Position numbers and translations under genes: made by a program. This document shows, in pieces, positions 1-8,172 of a stretch of DNA of 64,000 nucleotides (position 1 is its first letter; each line of letters begins with the position of its first letter). The notes under the pieces are model-generated. The model had not been told where the DNA came from, ran no database searches, and saw only the letters and a program-made list of their open reading frames with translations. Origin of the DNA: Pelomonas candidula (GTDB lineage: Bacteria > Pseudomonadota > Gammaproteobacteria > Burkholderiales > Burkholderiaceae_C); NCBI RefSeq assembly GCF_043555985.1, contig NZ_JBIGIC010000002.1:434001-498000 (forward strand). Reading direction: 5' to 3'.

Positions 1-210
1 CAGCGATTCGAGACCGGCATCGACCTGGCGCAGAAAGGCCGGCTCGTCCAGCAGGTCGCCGGGGTAGTAGCCGCTGAGCGCCAGCTCGGGGAAGACGACC
101 AGCTGCGAGCCCGCCCACGCCGCCTGCCGCGCCGCGGCGACCATGCGCTGCACGTTGCCCGCCACGTCGCCGACGGTGAGGTTCAGCTGGGCGATGGTGA
201 GCTTGATCAC
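1..210 (-). CDS. nadE: NAD+ synthetase (glutamine-hydrolysing), N-terminal fragment
   Basis: This would be the last step of NAD synthesis, amidation of nicotinic acid adenine dinucleotide, with ammonia supplied by an N-terminal nitrilase-fold glutaminase. Only the first 70 codons lie in the window; the gene runs off the left edge. The peptide starts IKLTIAQLNLTVGDVAGN and contains VVFPELALSGYYPGD, which carries the glutaminase catalytic Glu of glutamine-dependent NadE proteins. The GTG start at 210 overlaps the pncB stop (GTGA), so the two are probably co-translated in a pncA-pncB-nadE operon. The fold is clear; another nitrilase-family amidase is possible but unlikely next to pncB. Confidence 0.85.
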   Translation of the reverse strand, partial: MIKLTIAQLNLTVGDVAGNVQRMVAAARQAAWAGSQLVVFPELALSGYYPGDLLDEPAFLRQVDAGLESL

Positions 211-1403
211 GGCTTGATCCCGAACACCTGGCGCAGATAGGCGAGGAAGGTCTCGTCGTCGCACAGCGTCTTGCCGGGGCTGTCGCTGAGCTTGGCCACG
301 GGCTGGCCGTTGGCGTGGGTCAGCTTCATGACGATGTTGAGCGGCGTGGGCCCCAAGTCGTTGCTGAGGTGGGTGCCGATGCCGAAGCCCAGCTGCACGC
401 GGTCGGCGAAGTGGCGGTACAGCTCAATGGCCTTGGTCACCGTCAGGCCGTCGCTGAACACGAGGCGCTTGGTGTGCGTGTCGATGCGCAGCTTGGCGTA
501 GTGGGCCAGCGCCTTCTCGCCCCAGACGACCGGATCGCCGCTGTCGTGGCGCAGGCCGTCGAAGAGCTTGGCGAAGTACAGGTCGAAGTCGGCCAGGAAG
601 GCTTCCATGCCGACGACGTCGGTCAGCGCCGTGCCGAGGTCGCCGCGGTACTCCTGCACCCAGTCCTCCAGCGCGGCCTTCTGGTGGTCGCGCAGCCGCA
701 CGGTACCCAGCGCCTGGTAGGTCTGCAGGTATTCGTGCGCCATCGTGCCGATGGGCACCAGGCCCAGTTCCTTGGCCAGCAGCACGTTGGAGCTGCCCTT
801 GAAGTGTTGAGGCAGCGCGTCGCGCAGCTGCGTGACGACCTCGCGCTGCCAGGCGCCCGAGAAGCGGCGGCGCAGGCCGAAGTCGAACAGGTCGAACGGG
901 TGGCGCTGCGGGCGCGGCTCGGCGGCGAAGGCCTGCAGCGCGGCGATCTTGGCGGCCAGCCGACGCTGGCCTTCGGCGCGCACCTCGGGTGTGTCGAGCC
1001 GGCGGAAGTACAGCTCGTTGACGATGGCCAGCACCGGGATTTCGAAGCCCATCACATGCACCTGCGGGCCGCGGGCGACGATGTGCAGCTGCGGGCCGTC
1101 GGTGGTCACTTCGACGAAGTCGCGCTGGAACCGGAAGATGCGCAGGAAGTCGACGAAGTCGCTCTTGATGAAGCGCAGGCCCTTCAGGTAGGCCAGCTCA
1201 TCGGCGCGGAAGCTCAAGGAACACAGCGCGTCCAGCTCATGCTCGACGTCGGCCTTCAGCTCGGCCAGCGGATAGCCCGGCTGGTTGCGGCAGACGAAGC
1301 GGTACTCGGCCTGCGTCTGCGGGTGGCGATGCAGCATCGCCTGCCACATCGTGAACTTGTAGAGGTCGGTGTCCAGCAGGCTGGTGATGACGGGGGTGGT
1401 CAT
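207..1403 (-). CDS. pncB: Nicotinate phosphoribosyltransferase
   Basis: Converts nicotinate and PRPP to nicotinate mononucleotide in the Preiss-Handler salvage pathway. The 398-aa protein starts MTTPVITSLLDTDLYKFTMW, the typical PncB N-terminus, and contains GSSNVLLAKELGLVPIGTMA with the His of the GTMAHE motif, FDGLRHDSGDP and FGIGTHLSND, all conserved family blocks. Length is normal for the bacterial enzyme. The open frame continues far upstream on the same strand, but that part is only antiframe of pncA; the ATG at 1403, 8 bp after the pncA stop, gives the family N-terminus. It sits between pncA and nadE in one apparent operon under NrtR control. Confidence 0.96.
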   Translation of the reverse strand: MTTPVITSLLDTDLYKFTMWQAMLHRHPQTQAEYRFVCRNQPGYPLAELKADVEHELDALCSLSFRADELAYLKGLRFIKSDFVDFLRIFRFQRDFVEVTTDGPQLHIVARGPQVHVMGFEIPVLAIVNELYFRRLDTPEVRAEGQRRLAAKIAALQAFAAEPRPQRHPFDLFDFGLRRRFSGAWQREVVTQLRDALPQHFKGSSNVLLAKELGLVPIGTMAHEYLQTYQALGTVRLRDHQKAALEDWVQEYRGDLGTALTDVVGMEAFLADFDLYFAKLFDGLRHDSGDPVVWGEKALAHYAKLRIDTHTKRLVFSDGLTVTKAIELYRHFADRVQLGFGIGTHLSNDLGPTPLNIVMKLTHANGQPVAKLSDSPGKTLCDDETFLAYLRQVFGIKP

Positions 1404-1411
1404 GTTTTCTC

Positions 1412-2248
1412 TCAGAGGTCGGTGCTGCGCATCAGTTGCAGGCCGCGTGCCTGCATCGCGGCGAGGAACTCGGCCTGTTGCGCCTCGAAGCCCGCCACGG
1501 GGCTGATGCAGTCGGTCAGCAGCACCAGCTTGTTCAGCTGCTTCGACGGCAGGTGGGCGGCCAGGTGCTCGACGGTCGCGCGCACGCAGTGGCTGCCAGC
1601 CTCGCCGGCGATCAGCACGCGGTCGAAGCGATCCAGCTCGGCCAGCAGCGCCCGATTCAGCGCGGTGCCCTCGTCGGCCGGATCGGGCACTTCGGCCTGC
1701 AGCGCGCTGTAGTGCTCGGTCCATGGGTTCTCGCCCTTGGTGACGACCTCCACCGAACGGCCCGCGGCGTCCGCCCACGCGTCCAGCGCCGCCTGCAGGC
1801 CGGCGTGCACGCCGTGGCCCCAACTGCCCATCTGGCAATGCACGGGCCAGACCATCAGCGTGTAGCGGCCGGTGGACTCCAGCGCGTCGAGGTAGGCCAG
1901 CACGCGGTCGAGCTGGGCCGCGTCGCGCGGCGCGTAGGCACCGGCGCGGACCTGCGCCGCCGTGATCGGCGTGAACGGGCCAGGCGCGCTGCCAGTGGCC
2001 GCCTCCAACCAGAAGCCGGGGTGGGCGATGTCGATGCGATGGTGGGAGTCCAGCGTCACCGTGATGGCGTCGAGCTTGCCGCCAAGGCGCTGCACCAGGC
2101 CGGCGGCGCGCTGCAGGTCGGCGTGGGCGCCAGTCACCGGCAGCGCGGGGCGGATGGGCTCGCCCGTCACCGGCGAACGCGGCAGCCAGTCGGGCGGCAG
2201 GTCGCAGAAGTCGTTCTGCGGGTCGATCAGCAGTAGATGCGTGTTCAT
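1412..2248 (-). CDS. pncA: Nicotinamidase (isochorismatase-family cysteine hydrolase)
   Basis: Deamidates nicotinamide to nicotinate, feeding PncB. The 278-aa protein has the isochorismatase fold: LLIDPQNDFCD near the start holds the catalytic Asp, MVWPVHCQMGSWGHG gives the central His-rich metal/oxyanion region, and AGEAGSHCVRATVEHLA carries the nucleophilic Cys. It is longer than E. coli PncA (about 213 aa), as in many betaproteobacterial homologues. The ATG at 2248 is chosen over the one at 2254 because an AGAAG ribosome-binding sequence lies 8 bases upstream of it, but only 2 bases from the other. It is first gene of the pncA-pncB-nadE operon and divergent from nrtR. Confidence 0.9.
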   Translation of the reverse strand: MNTHLLLIDPQNDFCDLPPDWLPRSPVTGEPIRPALPVTGAHADLQRAAGLVQRLGGKLDAITVTLDSHHRIDIAHPGFWLEAATGSAPGPFTPITAAQVRAGAYAPRDAAQLDRVLAYLDALESTGRYTLMVWPVHCQMGSWGHGVHAGLQAALDAWADAAGRSVEVVTKGENPWTEHYSALQAEVPDPADEGTALNRALLAELDRFDRVLIAGEAGSHCVRATVEHLAAHLPSKQLNKLVLLTDCISPVAGFEAQQAEFLAAMQARGLQLMRSTDL

Positions 2249-2285
2249 GTGCATGTCTTCTCGTGGTGTGGCTGCATGATAAACC

Positions 2286-2313
2286 CACTTAAATTAAGTG
2301 TGCAATTAAGTTG
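2286..2313. promoter_or_regulatory. Probable NrtR operator between pncA and nrtR
   Basis: CACTTAAATTAAGTG at 2286-2300 is a perfect 15-bp inverted repeat centred on one A, and a third half-element ATTAAGTT follows at 2305-2312. It lies in a short AT-rich island in the roughly 110-bp gap between divergent pncA and nrtR, the expected place for a repressor site controlling both. The sequence and position are observed; binding by NrtR is inferred. Confidence 0.6.
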
Positions 2314-2358
2314 ATGGGGAAAGTTCACAAGTGCGAATGACCGCTTATCCTCTCTTCG

Positions 2359-3048
2359 GTGAACGACTCAACGAACTCCACGTCCGACACGCGGTTGATC
2401 TGCACCGTGGACGTCGTGCTGCTGACGCTGCGCGATGCCCAGTTGCAGGTGCTGCTGCTCAAGCGCGACCGGGAGCCCTTCGGCGGCGCGCTCGCGCTGC
2501 CGGGCGGCTACGTCCACGCCGACGAAGACCAGGGCTGCGAGGACGCCGCCCAGCGCGTACTGTTGCAGAAGGCCGGCTTGCAAAGCCCGTACCTGGAGCA
2601 GCTGGCCAGCTTCAGCGGCCCGGCCCGCGACCCACGCGGCTGGAGCGTGTCGGTCGCCTACTTCGCGCTGGTGCCGGCGCCGGAATCCACCCAGCCCGGC
2701 CAGTTGTGGCTGCCGGTAGACCGCCTGCCCCAGCTGCCGTTCGACCACGGTCGCATCGTCGCCACCGCGGTCGAGCGCGTGCGCAACAAGAGTCAGTACT
2801 CGTCGCTGCCGGTGCACCTGTGCCCCGAGCCGTTCACGCTGCCGCAACTGCACGCCATCTACGAGGCACTGCTGGGCGAGGCCATCAACCCGGTGAGCTT
2901 CCGCCGCAAGATGGACGAACTGGCCATCCTCGAGGCCGTGCCGGGCGCCAAGCGTGCCGAGGGAGCACATCGGCCGGCCCAGTTGTACCGGCTGAAGGAT
3001 GAATTCCGGCAGACGCTGAGGGTGGTCGGGCGAGGCTTGAACGCCTGA
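2359..3048 (+). CDS. nrtR: NrtR-family transcriptional regulator of NAD metabolism
   Basis: A 229-aa protein with an N-terminal Nudix-fold domain (about residues 12-145) and a C-terminal winged helix (about 150-225, with PVSFRRKMDELAILE). The Nudix box is broken: RVLLQKAGL replaces the REUxEExGU consensus at residues 66-74, so the catalytic glutamates are lost, as in NrtR regulators that sense ADP-ribose rather than hydrolyse it. The start is GTG at 2359. It is transcribed away from pncA-pncB-nadE across a palindrome, the classic NrtR arrangement; it probably represses NAD salvage and itself. A catalytic Nudix hydrolase is unlikely given the lost residues. Confidence 0.88.
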   Translation: MNDSTNSTSDTRLICTVDVVLLTLRDAQLQVLLLKRDREPFGGALALPGGYVHADEDQGCEDAAQRVLLQKAGLQSPYLEQLASFSGPARDPRGWSVSVAYFALVPAPESTQPGQLWLPVDRLPQLPFDHGRIVATAVERVRNKSQYSSLPVHLCPEPFTLPQLHAIYEALLGEAINPVSFRRKMDELAILEAVPGAKRAEGAHRPAQLYRLKDEFRQTLRVVGRGLNA

Positions 3049-3302
3049 TCCGGCGGGTGCCGAACCCGGCCAGTCAGCACGCATGGATGCTGGCGATCGG
3101 GCCCACCGCAGCCCGGCTCGTTCCCCGAAGGCTGCCCACACAGCAACCAATACCCCTTGCCTGCGGCATAAGCGCCATCGCGAAAAACCGGTAAGGCTTT
3201 GTTGAGCCCGGTTAACGAGGTGCGGATTGCTCACAGCTCGGTACGTTTGTCCGTGGGGCGGCTGCCTAGAGTCGCGCCGTTTCTTTCTTCACGAGACCAA
3301 CG

Positions 3303-3914
3303 ATGCTGAAAATTTCGCCCCTGATCCTCGCCAGCAGCGTCCTGCTGCTGAGCGCTTGCGCCACCCAGGATTTCGTCAAGGAGACCGTCGCACCGGTGCA
3401 GACCAGCGTGGACGGCCTCGGCACCCGCGTGCAGGCACATGACGACGGCCTCAAGGCACTGGGCGGGCGGCTGCAGGGCAGCGAGGCACGTATCCAAGCC
3501 CTGGAGCAGGAGGCTGCGGCGCGAGCCCAGGCCGCCAAGAACCTGCCCGCGCCGCCCGGGCTGCTGATGAGCGTCCTGCTGAGCGATGACAAGATCAAAT
3601 TCAAGTCAGGCCATGCCGAACTCACCGAGCAGGCCGGCCAGGAGCTCGATCAGCTCGTCGCCAAGCTCAAGACCGACAACCAGCCGGTGTTCATCGAGAT
3701 CCAGGGCCACACCGACTCGACCGGCAGCCAGGCGATCAACCAGCAACTGGGCCTCAAGCGAGCCGAAGCCGTGCGCCTGCACCTGTCCCGCGCCGGCCTG
3801 CCGCTGGCGCGCATGGCAACGATCAGCTACGGTGACTCTGCGCCGCTGGCCGACAACAAGACTCGCGAAGGTCGCAGCACGAACCGGCGAGTTCAGCTGA
3901 TCGTGATGCGCTGA
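3303..3914 (+). CDS. OmpA-family peptidoglycan-associated lipoprotein
   Basis: A 203-aa outer-membrane lipoprotein. The first 20 residues form a lipoprotein signal with lipobox LSAC, so Cys-19 would be acylated. Residues 25-80 are a polar, Ala/Gln-rich, probably helical linker. Residues 85-203 form an OmpA C-terminal domain: IEIQGHTDSTGS, LGLKRAEAVRLHL, ISYGDSAPLADN and NRRVQL hold the Asp and Arg that grip diaminopimelate in murein. It likely tethers the outer membrane to the cell wall. It stands alone between intergenic gaps of about 250 bp and is followed by a strong hairpin. It lacks the Tol-system context, so the name Pal is not used. Confidence 0.88.
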   Translation: MLKISPLILASSVLLLSACATQDFVKETVAPVQTSVDGLGTRVQAHDDGLKALGGRLQGSEARIQALEQEAAARAQAAKNLPAPPGLLMSVLLSDDKIKFKSGHAELTEQAGQELDQLVAKLKTDNQPVFIEIQGHTDSTGSQAINQQLGLKRAEAVRLHLSRAGLPLARMATISYGDSAPLADNKTREGRSTNRRVQLIVMR

Positions 3915-3985
3915 GCCAACGGCTGCGGACTGGCGTGCGCCGAGGCCCAGGTCGGTGTCCTCGTGCGCGAACCTGAAATGGGAAA

Positions 3986-4016
3986 GGCGCCTGGATCGTT
4001 GATTGACCCAGGCGCC
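3986..4016 (+). terminator. Hairpin downstream of the OmpA-type gene
   Basis: GGCGCCTGG at 3986-3994 pairs perfectly with CCAGGCGCC at 4008-4016 around a 13-base loop, about 70 bp after the stop codon. There is no clear U-run, so termination may need Rho or the hairpin may mainly protect the 3' end. Confidence 0.5.
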
Positions 4017-4167
4017 CCGAGAGGCAGTTGGCCGGCATGGGCCACGAGATTCACGGAAGCTTCACCTCAGTTAGGGACGCAGAGCGACCGTGGACAACCG
4101 GCACGACGGGTACCATCCGCCGCGCTGCGGCTGTGAAGCCCTGCAAGGCCTCACAGGGAGCCTCGCG

Positions 4168-4731
4168 ATGCCGGTCTACTTCATCTTTTTCCTGGCCATG
4201 CTCGGCTCGGCGGTGCTGTTCTATGCGGGCGCACTGGGCACAGTGGCCGTGATGCGAAGGCCGCTGCCCTCACTTATCAAAGGCGGCGCGGCCGACGGCC
4301 TACAGACGGTGCACCTTGCGCTGGCCTGGATCAACTTCGGTGTGTGCTGGCTGCTTTACTTCAACGTCTACCGCATCCACGTAGACATGGCTGCCGTAAG
4401 CGACGTCGCGTTCCTGGCCTTTGCCCGCGGCTACACCACCCGGCTACCCATCGTGGTGCTGCCTTACGGCGCCGGCGCACTGGCCGCCGCACTGTCTCTG
4501 TGGAGCTCGCCCAGGGGCGTCTCACGCCGCGCGTTGTGGGGCATGGCCACGCTGTGGCTGCTGTCGGTGGCATGCACGCCCTGGGCCGCCGGCGCGCAAG
4601 ACGACATGCACGATCACGGCTTCACCGATGCAGCCTTCCAACAACTGCAGCTGGCACACCTGCTCCGCTCGCTGTGCGTGTGCGCTGCGGCCGTGTGGGC
4701 GATGTGGGAGTGCAGGCGTTTGAGGGACTGA
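4168..4731 (+). CDS. Small integral membrane protein of unknown function
   Basis: I do not recognise the family. The 187-aa protein has about four hydrophobic segments: residues 3-27 (YFIFFLAMLGSAVLFYAGAL), about 52-70, 97-115 and 126-145, and possibly a fifth near 165-182. A His/Asp-rich stretch DDMHDHGF sits between the last two and could bind metal. The ATG at 4168 is preferred because AGGGAG lies 8 bases upstream and the signal-anchor then starts the protein; the frame itself stays open to 4090. It has no operon partner. Confidence 0.6.
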   Translation: MPVYFIFFLAMLGSAVLFYAGALGTVAVMRRPLPSLIKGGAADGLQTVHLALAWINFGVCWLLYFNVYRIHVDMAAVSDVAFLAFARGYTTRLPIVVLPYGAGALAAALSLWSSPRGVSRRALWGMATLWLLSVACTPWAAGAQDDMHDHGFTDAAFQQLQLAHLLRSLCVCAAAVWAMWECRRLRD

Positions 4732-4840
4732 CTGCCCACACTGCAACGGGACCATTGGGTCCCGTTGTCATTCGCGCCGTGGCGCGAGATGCCATCAGGC
4801 TTCAGCCAAGCTTGCCCCACCAAGCAATGACTAACCTTGC

Positions 4841-4870
4841 CTCCGGAGGAGTTCGAACATCGGCTGCTAG
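4841..4870. repeat. Degenerate partial copy of the tRNA-Arg 3' end (possible att remnant)
   Basis: The stretch with GGAGGAGTTCGAAC followed by CGGCTGCTAG resembles the tRNA-Arg 3' half at 5999-6030 (GGAGGGACTCGAAC, then CGACCTGCT) in the same orientation. The match is imperfect and short, so this is only a candidate left boundary of an old insertion. Confidence 0.25.
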
Positions 4871-4989
4871 GCCGCATAGATACTGACGATCCACCGTGAT
4901 CGACTGCGTTCGTTACCCCATTTGTTTCCCCAGAATCGCTTCTCTGCAGTGCACGCTGCTCAGCTCAAGGCGCTGCAGGCAGTTGGCGG

Positions 4990-5208
4990 AACCGGCCCAT
5001 CGCGCTCGGGCGGCAGAACTGACTCTTCGCCGGCAGCTTGCGCACGGGCGAACGGGCCTCGACCGTGATGCGCCTGATCCACTCGGCCAAACTCAACGGG
5101 CTTGATCCCTACGCCTACCTTCGCGATGTGCTGGATCGGCTGCCGACTCAATCGGCCAGCAAGATCAGCGAGTTGCTGCCACACCGCTGGACTTCAGTGG
5201 CGACGTAG
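4990..5208 (+). mobile_element. IS66-family transposase (TnpC) C-terminal relic
   Basis: Reading 4990-5208 gives RPIALGRQN, an in-frame TGA at 5020, then LFAGSLRTGERAS, IHSAKLNGLDPYAYLRDVL, DRLPTQSASKISELLPHRW and a natural TAG stop at 5206. These are the conserved last 70 residues of IS66 TnpC transposases, where NWLFAGS is usual; here Trp TGG has become the stop TGA. Nothing recognisable remains of the upstream catalytic domain, the tnpA/tnpB partners or the terminal repeats, so the element is dead. Confidence 0.8.
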
Positions 5209-5239
5209 AGTCCGCTCACGGCTTGCGTTGGAGTTAGCA

Positions 5240-5434
5240 ATGAAACCGCCACTTGTATTGCGCGCGTCAGTATGGACAACCTTGGCGGCGCTCGTTGGAG
5301 CGGTGCTGTAGGCGAAGTCTTCCTATGAATCTGGCTGGTTGCCGCTGCTGAAAGGTGGGCTGCTAGGGGTCGTGATATGCGTGGTCGTCGTCCTTGGCGT
5401 TGCCAAATGCGCTGCGCAAACGCACCGTCAGTAG
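5240..5434 (+). pseudogene. Short membrane-protein frame interrupted by a stop
   Basis: From ATG 5240 the frame reads MKPPLVLRASVWTTLAALVG, meets TAG at 5309, then continues in frame with SSYESGWLPLLKGG and the strongly hydrophobic GVVICVVVVLGVA to a TAG at 5432. Two hydrophobic segments on both sides of one stop suggest a small two-helix membrane protein killed by a nonsense mutation. The family is not recognised. Confidence 0.3.
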
Positions 5435-5459
5435 CAAGGAGGGCGCCTCACTGCCGAGG

Positions 5460-5585
5460 CCATCTTGGACGCAGTCGCAGTGCTCGGCGAGTTGGCCGGA
5501 CGTACATGGACGCCCGGGCTACGTCGTCGACCATGTCGTGCCGCTGTGCGCCGGCGGCGCTGGTGGCCAACTGCGGTTTCCGTAA
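5460..5585 (+). pseudogene. HNH-endonuclease-like motif fragment
   Basis: The frame ending at 5585 contains GYVVDHVVPLCAGGA at 5517-5561, which is the DH-x3-PL core of small HNH nuclease-like proteins, usually followed by a conserved Asn/Met/Gln block. Here the frame stops 8 codons later and no such block follows, and no plausible start or N-terminal region is seen, so it is a remnant. Confidence 0.4.
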
Positions 5586-5646
5586 CGAATCCTGGCTCGC
5601 GCATGATGTGCGACAGCCTGAGTTCCAGGCGCATCGCGAGACCGAA

Positions 5647-5814
5647 ATGCACACGATTGAACGACGCTACGAGCTCACGCCGCAGGGGTGGGTGGGTCTT
5701 ATCGGCGGCAAGATCTCCGCCGGCATCTGGCAGGGGCGTTATGTCGGCGCAGGGGGCAGCAAACGGACCGTTCGCAAGGCGCTGCGGCGCGCGAAACGGA
5801 TGCATGCCCGCTGA
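5647..5814 (+). CDS. Possible 55-aa basic protein
   Basis: ATG 5647 opens a frame reading MHTIERRYELTPQGWVGLIGG and ending with the strongly basic KRTVRKALRRAKRMHAR. It is Gly- and Arg/Lys-rich, and no family is recognised. It lies in a decayed region, so it may be the tail of a lost gene rather than a working one; the frame is also open upstream without sensible sequence. Confidence 0.35.
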   Translation: MHTIERRYELTPQGWVGLIGGKISAGIWQGRYVGAGGSKRTVRKALRRAKRMHAR

Positions 5815-5910
5815 CTTACGCCGCGGTGCATGTTCTTAGCCCTTTTCCTATGACGTTTCAGAGCCTTCGGCCACACGCTGGGACAAGCCCTTGGCCGGGG
5901 CCACCATGCG

Positions 5911-5989
5911 TCAAAGTCGGTCACGCATACGCTGAACGAACACCTCGCCGCCGTACCAGGCCTGGCTCTCCGGGTCGAGTTCTTCAATT
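5911..5989 (-). pseudogene. 26-codon coding-like fragment next to tRNA-Arg
   Basis: On the minus strand, directly after the tRNA 3' end, a frame reads IEELDPESQAWYGGEVFVQR then MRDRL and stops at 5911. Composition and codon use look like the C-terminal end of a real protein, but no start exists because the tRNA gene abuts it. It may be debris of an inserted element. Confidence 0.2.
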
Positions 5990-6066
5990 TGGCCTGTCCG
6001 GAGGGACTCGAACCCCCGACCTGCTGCTTAGAAGGCAGCTGCTCTATCCAGTTGAGCTACGGACAG
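5990..6066 (-). tRNA. tRNA-Arg (anticodon TCT)
   Basis: The minus strand folds into a full cloverleaf of 77 nt including encoded CCA. The acceptor CTGTCCG pairs perfectly with CGGACAG, the discriminator is G, the D arm starts GCTC with GGATAGAGC, the anticodon stem GCTGC/GCAGC encloses CTTCTAA with anticodon TCT, and the T arm has GTTCGAGTC. It reads AGA codons, rare in this GC-rich genome. It lies 16 bp downstream of the OPT transporter stop. Confidence 0.95.
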
Positions 6067-6082
6067 ACAGAACCCGTGATTA

Positions 6083-8065
6083 TCAGATCAACACGTTGAT
6101 GATCGCGTCGCCGATGCCCATCAGCGCCGCGCCGGAGATCAAGCCCGCACAAATGGGTTCCATGCCTTCGACCCAGATGCGATGGCCCTGGGTGCCGGGC
6201 GCCTTGTGCTTGCGGCCCTGGTACCAGAACAGCAACGCACCGACGAACATCATGAAGGTGGCCTGAGGCGGCAGCGTGACGCCCAGGCCGATGGCCACGG
6301 CCGACAGGCCCGAGCGCCCCTTGGTGGCAATACGTGCCAGCTCGATGGCGATGGCCGCCACGGCCGCGACGGCCATCGAGATCAGCGCCGACATCGGCAG
6401 GCTCTTCAGCCCCCTGGCGATGATGTCGGCCACGCCCTTCCACTGCAGCGCGGCCGGGAAGCCGAACTGGTCGGACACCATGCCCGCCGCGCTGGAGGCG
6501 CCGCTGGCGTCCGGCTTGATGAACAGCAGGAAGAACAGCGGCACGCAGACGAGCACGCCGGCCAGGTTGCCGATGACGTGGCCGATGGCCTGGTGGCGCG
6601 GCTTGCCGCCCAGCATGTAGCCGGGCTTGATGTCCGACAGCAGGTTGGCCGCGTTGGACGCCATCTCCGCCGTCATGCCGGCGGGCAGCAGGTTGGAGCC
6701 GGGGTTGCTGCGGTCCAGCGCGCCCATCGTGAACTGCGTGATCTTGGCCAGCGAGCCGGTCGGCGTCCACGACGTCAGCGCCATCGAGTTGGTGCAGATC
6801 ACCGTCAGCACGAAGATCAGCGGCAGCGACAGGATCGCGAGCCACAGCGGCACACCGAAGAAGACATGCGTGGCGTAGCAGCACAGCAGGCTGGCAATGG
6901 GCACGCCGATCCACGATACCCACAGCGGCACTTCGATGTCCTTCAGCAGGTCGCTCTGGGGCTCGGTCTTGGCCTTGGCAGCCTTGCGCTTGAAGGCACT
7001 CGTGAAGATCTCCGGCTTGGCCAGCAGCGACACCAGCGCGCCGACGACCATCATCGTCACGCCCCACCACAGCGACCACTGGTTGACGATCTCGACGCGG
7101 TTCAGCGGGATCAGCGCGCCGCTCGGGCCCACGCGCGGGGCGATGTCGCCCAGTTGGATCATCATCGGCGCCAGCACGAAGAAGTTGATGAAGGCACCCA
7201 GGAAGCAGCTGGCCGCGACGGCGATGCCCATCAGGCCGCCCGTGCCGATCAACGCGGCATCAACGACCAGGCGCAGGCCCAGCGTGCGGAAGTCCGTGCC
7301 CAGGATGCTGGGGATGAAGCCGTGCGCCTTGACGGCCCACGCGTAGTAGTAGTCGTCGATGCGGTCGTGCAGATACCAGGGCTCCTTCATGCCGGCCCAC
7401 TTGTCCATGGCCAGCAGCTTGAACTGGATCAGCTTCATCCAGCCTTCGCCGCAGATGCCTTGCAGGACGGCAGCGCCGACGCCCACCCAGGCCAGCAGCT
7501 TGGCCTTGAAGACGCCTTCGTTGCCCTTGCCGTGGTACAGCGAATCCAGCACGACGCCGCAGGCACGGCCTTCGGGGAATGGCGCCTGGTCTTCGTTGAT
7601 GAAACGGCGCTTCAGGGGGAAGGCCAGCAGGACGCCCACCAGCGACACCAGGAACATCCAGATCACGATCTGCCACCACTGCGGCACATGGCCGGTGACC
7701 AGCATGTAGGCCGGCAGGCTGGAGATCAGTGACGTGGTCACGTAGCCCGACGCCGTGGCGATGGACTGTGTGCAGTTGTTTTCGAGGATGGTGTAGTCCT
7801 GCGCCATGCCGGCAGCATGCAGCGCGCGGAACAGCGCAAAGGCAAGGATCACCGACGTGAGGCCGACGCCCAGCGAAATGCCGGTCTTGGCGCCGATGTA
7901 CAGGCCGGTGGACGACAACACGCCGCCGAGCAGGAAGCCGGTCAGGCCCGAACGCAGCGTCAGCTGGGCCATGTCGCCGCGGAACACGTTCTTGAACCAC
8001 CACTCGTCCTTTTGGGCGCGGGTCCAGGTGGCGATCTGTTCGTCGGTCAGGTAGGGAAGAGCCAT
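6083..8065 (-). CDS. OPT-family oligopeptide/metallophore transporter
   Basis: A 660-aa polytopic inner-membrane protein, the usual size for bacterial OPT transporters, with about 14-16 hydrophobic segments. Family signatures include LRSGLTGFLLGGVLSSTGLY near the start, ILENNCTQSIATASGY, where an Asn/Cys/Gln stretch lies in a membrane segment, and the acidic loop FPEGRACGVVLDSL. Related proteins carry peptides, glutathione or metal-peptide complexes by proton coupling; the substrate cannot be told here. It is a single gene with no peptidase partner. The start at 8065 (MALPYLTDEQ) gives a soluble 30-residue N-terminus before the first helix. Confidence 0.9.
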   Translation of the reverse strand: MALPYLTDEQIATWTRAQKDEWWFKNVFRGDMAQLTLRSGLTGFLLGGVLSSTGLYIGAKTGISLGVGLTSVILAFALFRALHAAGMAQDYTILENNCTQSIATASGYVTTSLISSLPAYMLVTGHVPQWWQIVIWMFLVSLVGVLLAFPLKRRFINEDQAPFPEGRACGVVLDSLYHGKGNEGVFKAKLLAWVGVGAAVLQGICGEGWMKLIQFKLLAMDKWAGMKEPWYLHDRIDDYYYAWAVKAHGFIPSILGTDFRTLGLRLVVDAALIGTGGLMGIAVAASCFLGAFINFFVLAPMMIQLGDIAPRVGPSGALIPLNRVEIVNQWSLWWGVTMMVVGALVSLLAKPEIFTSAFKRKAAKAKTEPQSDLLKDIEVPLWVSWIGVPIASLLCCYATHVFFGVPLWLAILSLPLIFVLTVICTNSMALTSWTPTGSLAKITQFTMGALDRSNPGSNLLPAGMTAEMASNAANLLSDIKPGYMLGGKPRHQAIGHVIGNLAGVLVCVPLFFLLFIKPDASGASSAAGMVSDQFGFPAALQWKGVADIIARGLKSLPMSALISMAVAAVAAIAIELARIATKGRSGLSAVAIGLGVTLPPQATFMMFVGALLFWYQGRKHKAPGTQGHRIWVEGMEPICAGLISGAALMGIGDAIINVLI

Positions 8066-8172
8066 GGGTTCTCAGGCACGGCTTGTGGCCATGCCAGGGG
8101 TTGCAACGAGTGCGGGGATTGTCCCGGCCGACCGCCCGGTCGGACTTTGGGGGAAGCCCCTGGATGCAGGGC

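Larger units (their letters stand above)
4732..5989. other. Decayed accessory strip on the 3' side of tRNA-Arg
   Basis: This stretch of 1.26 kb holds no intact gene of normal size. It contains a transposase relic, a short membrane-protein frame broken by a stop, an HNH-type motif fragment, one possible 55-aa gene and a 26-codon fragment, and it ends exactly at the 3' end of tRNA-Arg(TCT). Codon use is less regular than in the flanking genes. This is what a worn-down genomic island at a tRNA attachment site looks like; the island interpretation is inferred. Confidence 0.5.

Noticed and set aside
207..2288. A 693-codon open frame on the minus strand across pncA and pncB
   Set aside because: Only the last 398 codons encode PncB; the first part is an out-of-frame reading of pncA with Arg/Pro-rich, non-protein-like sequence, and a good start exists at 1403.
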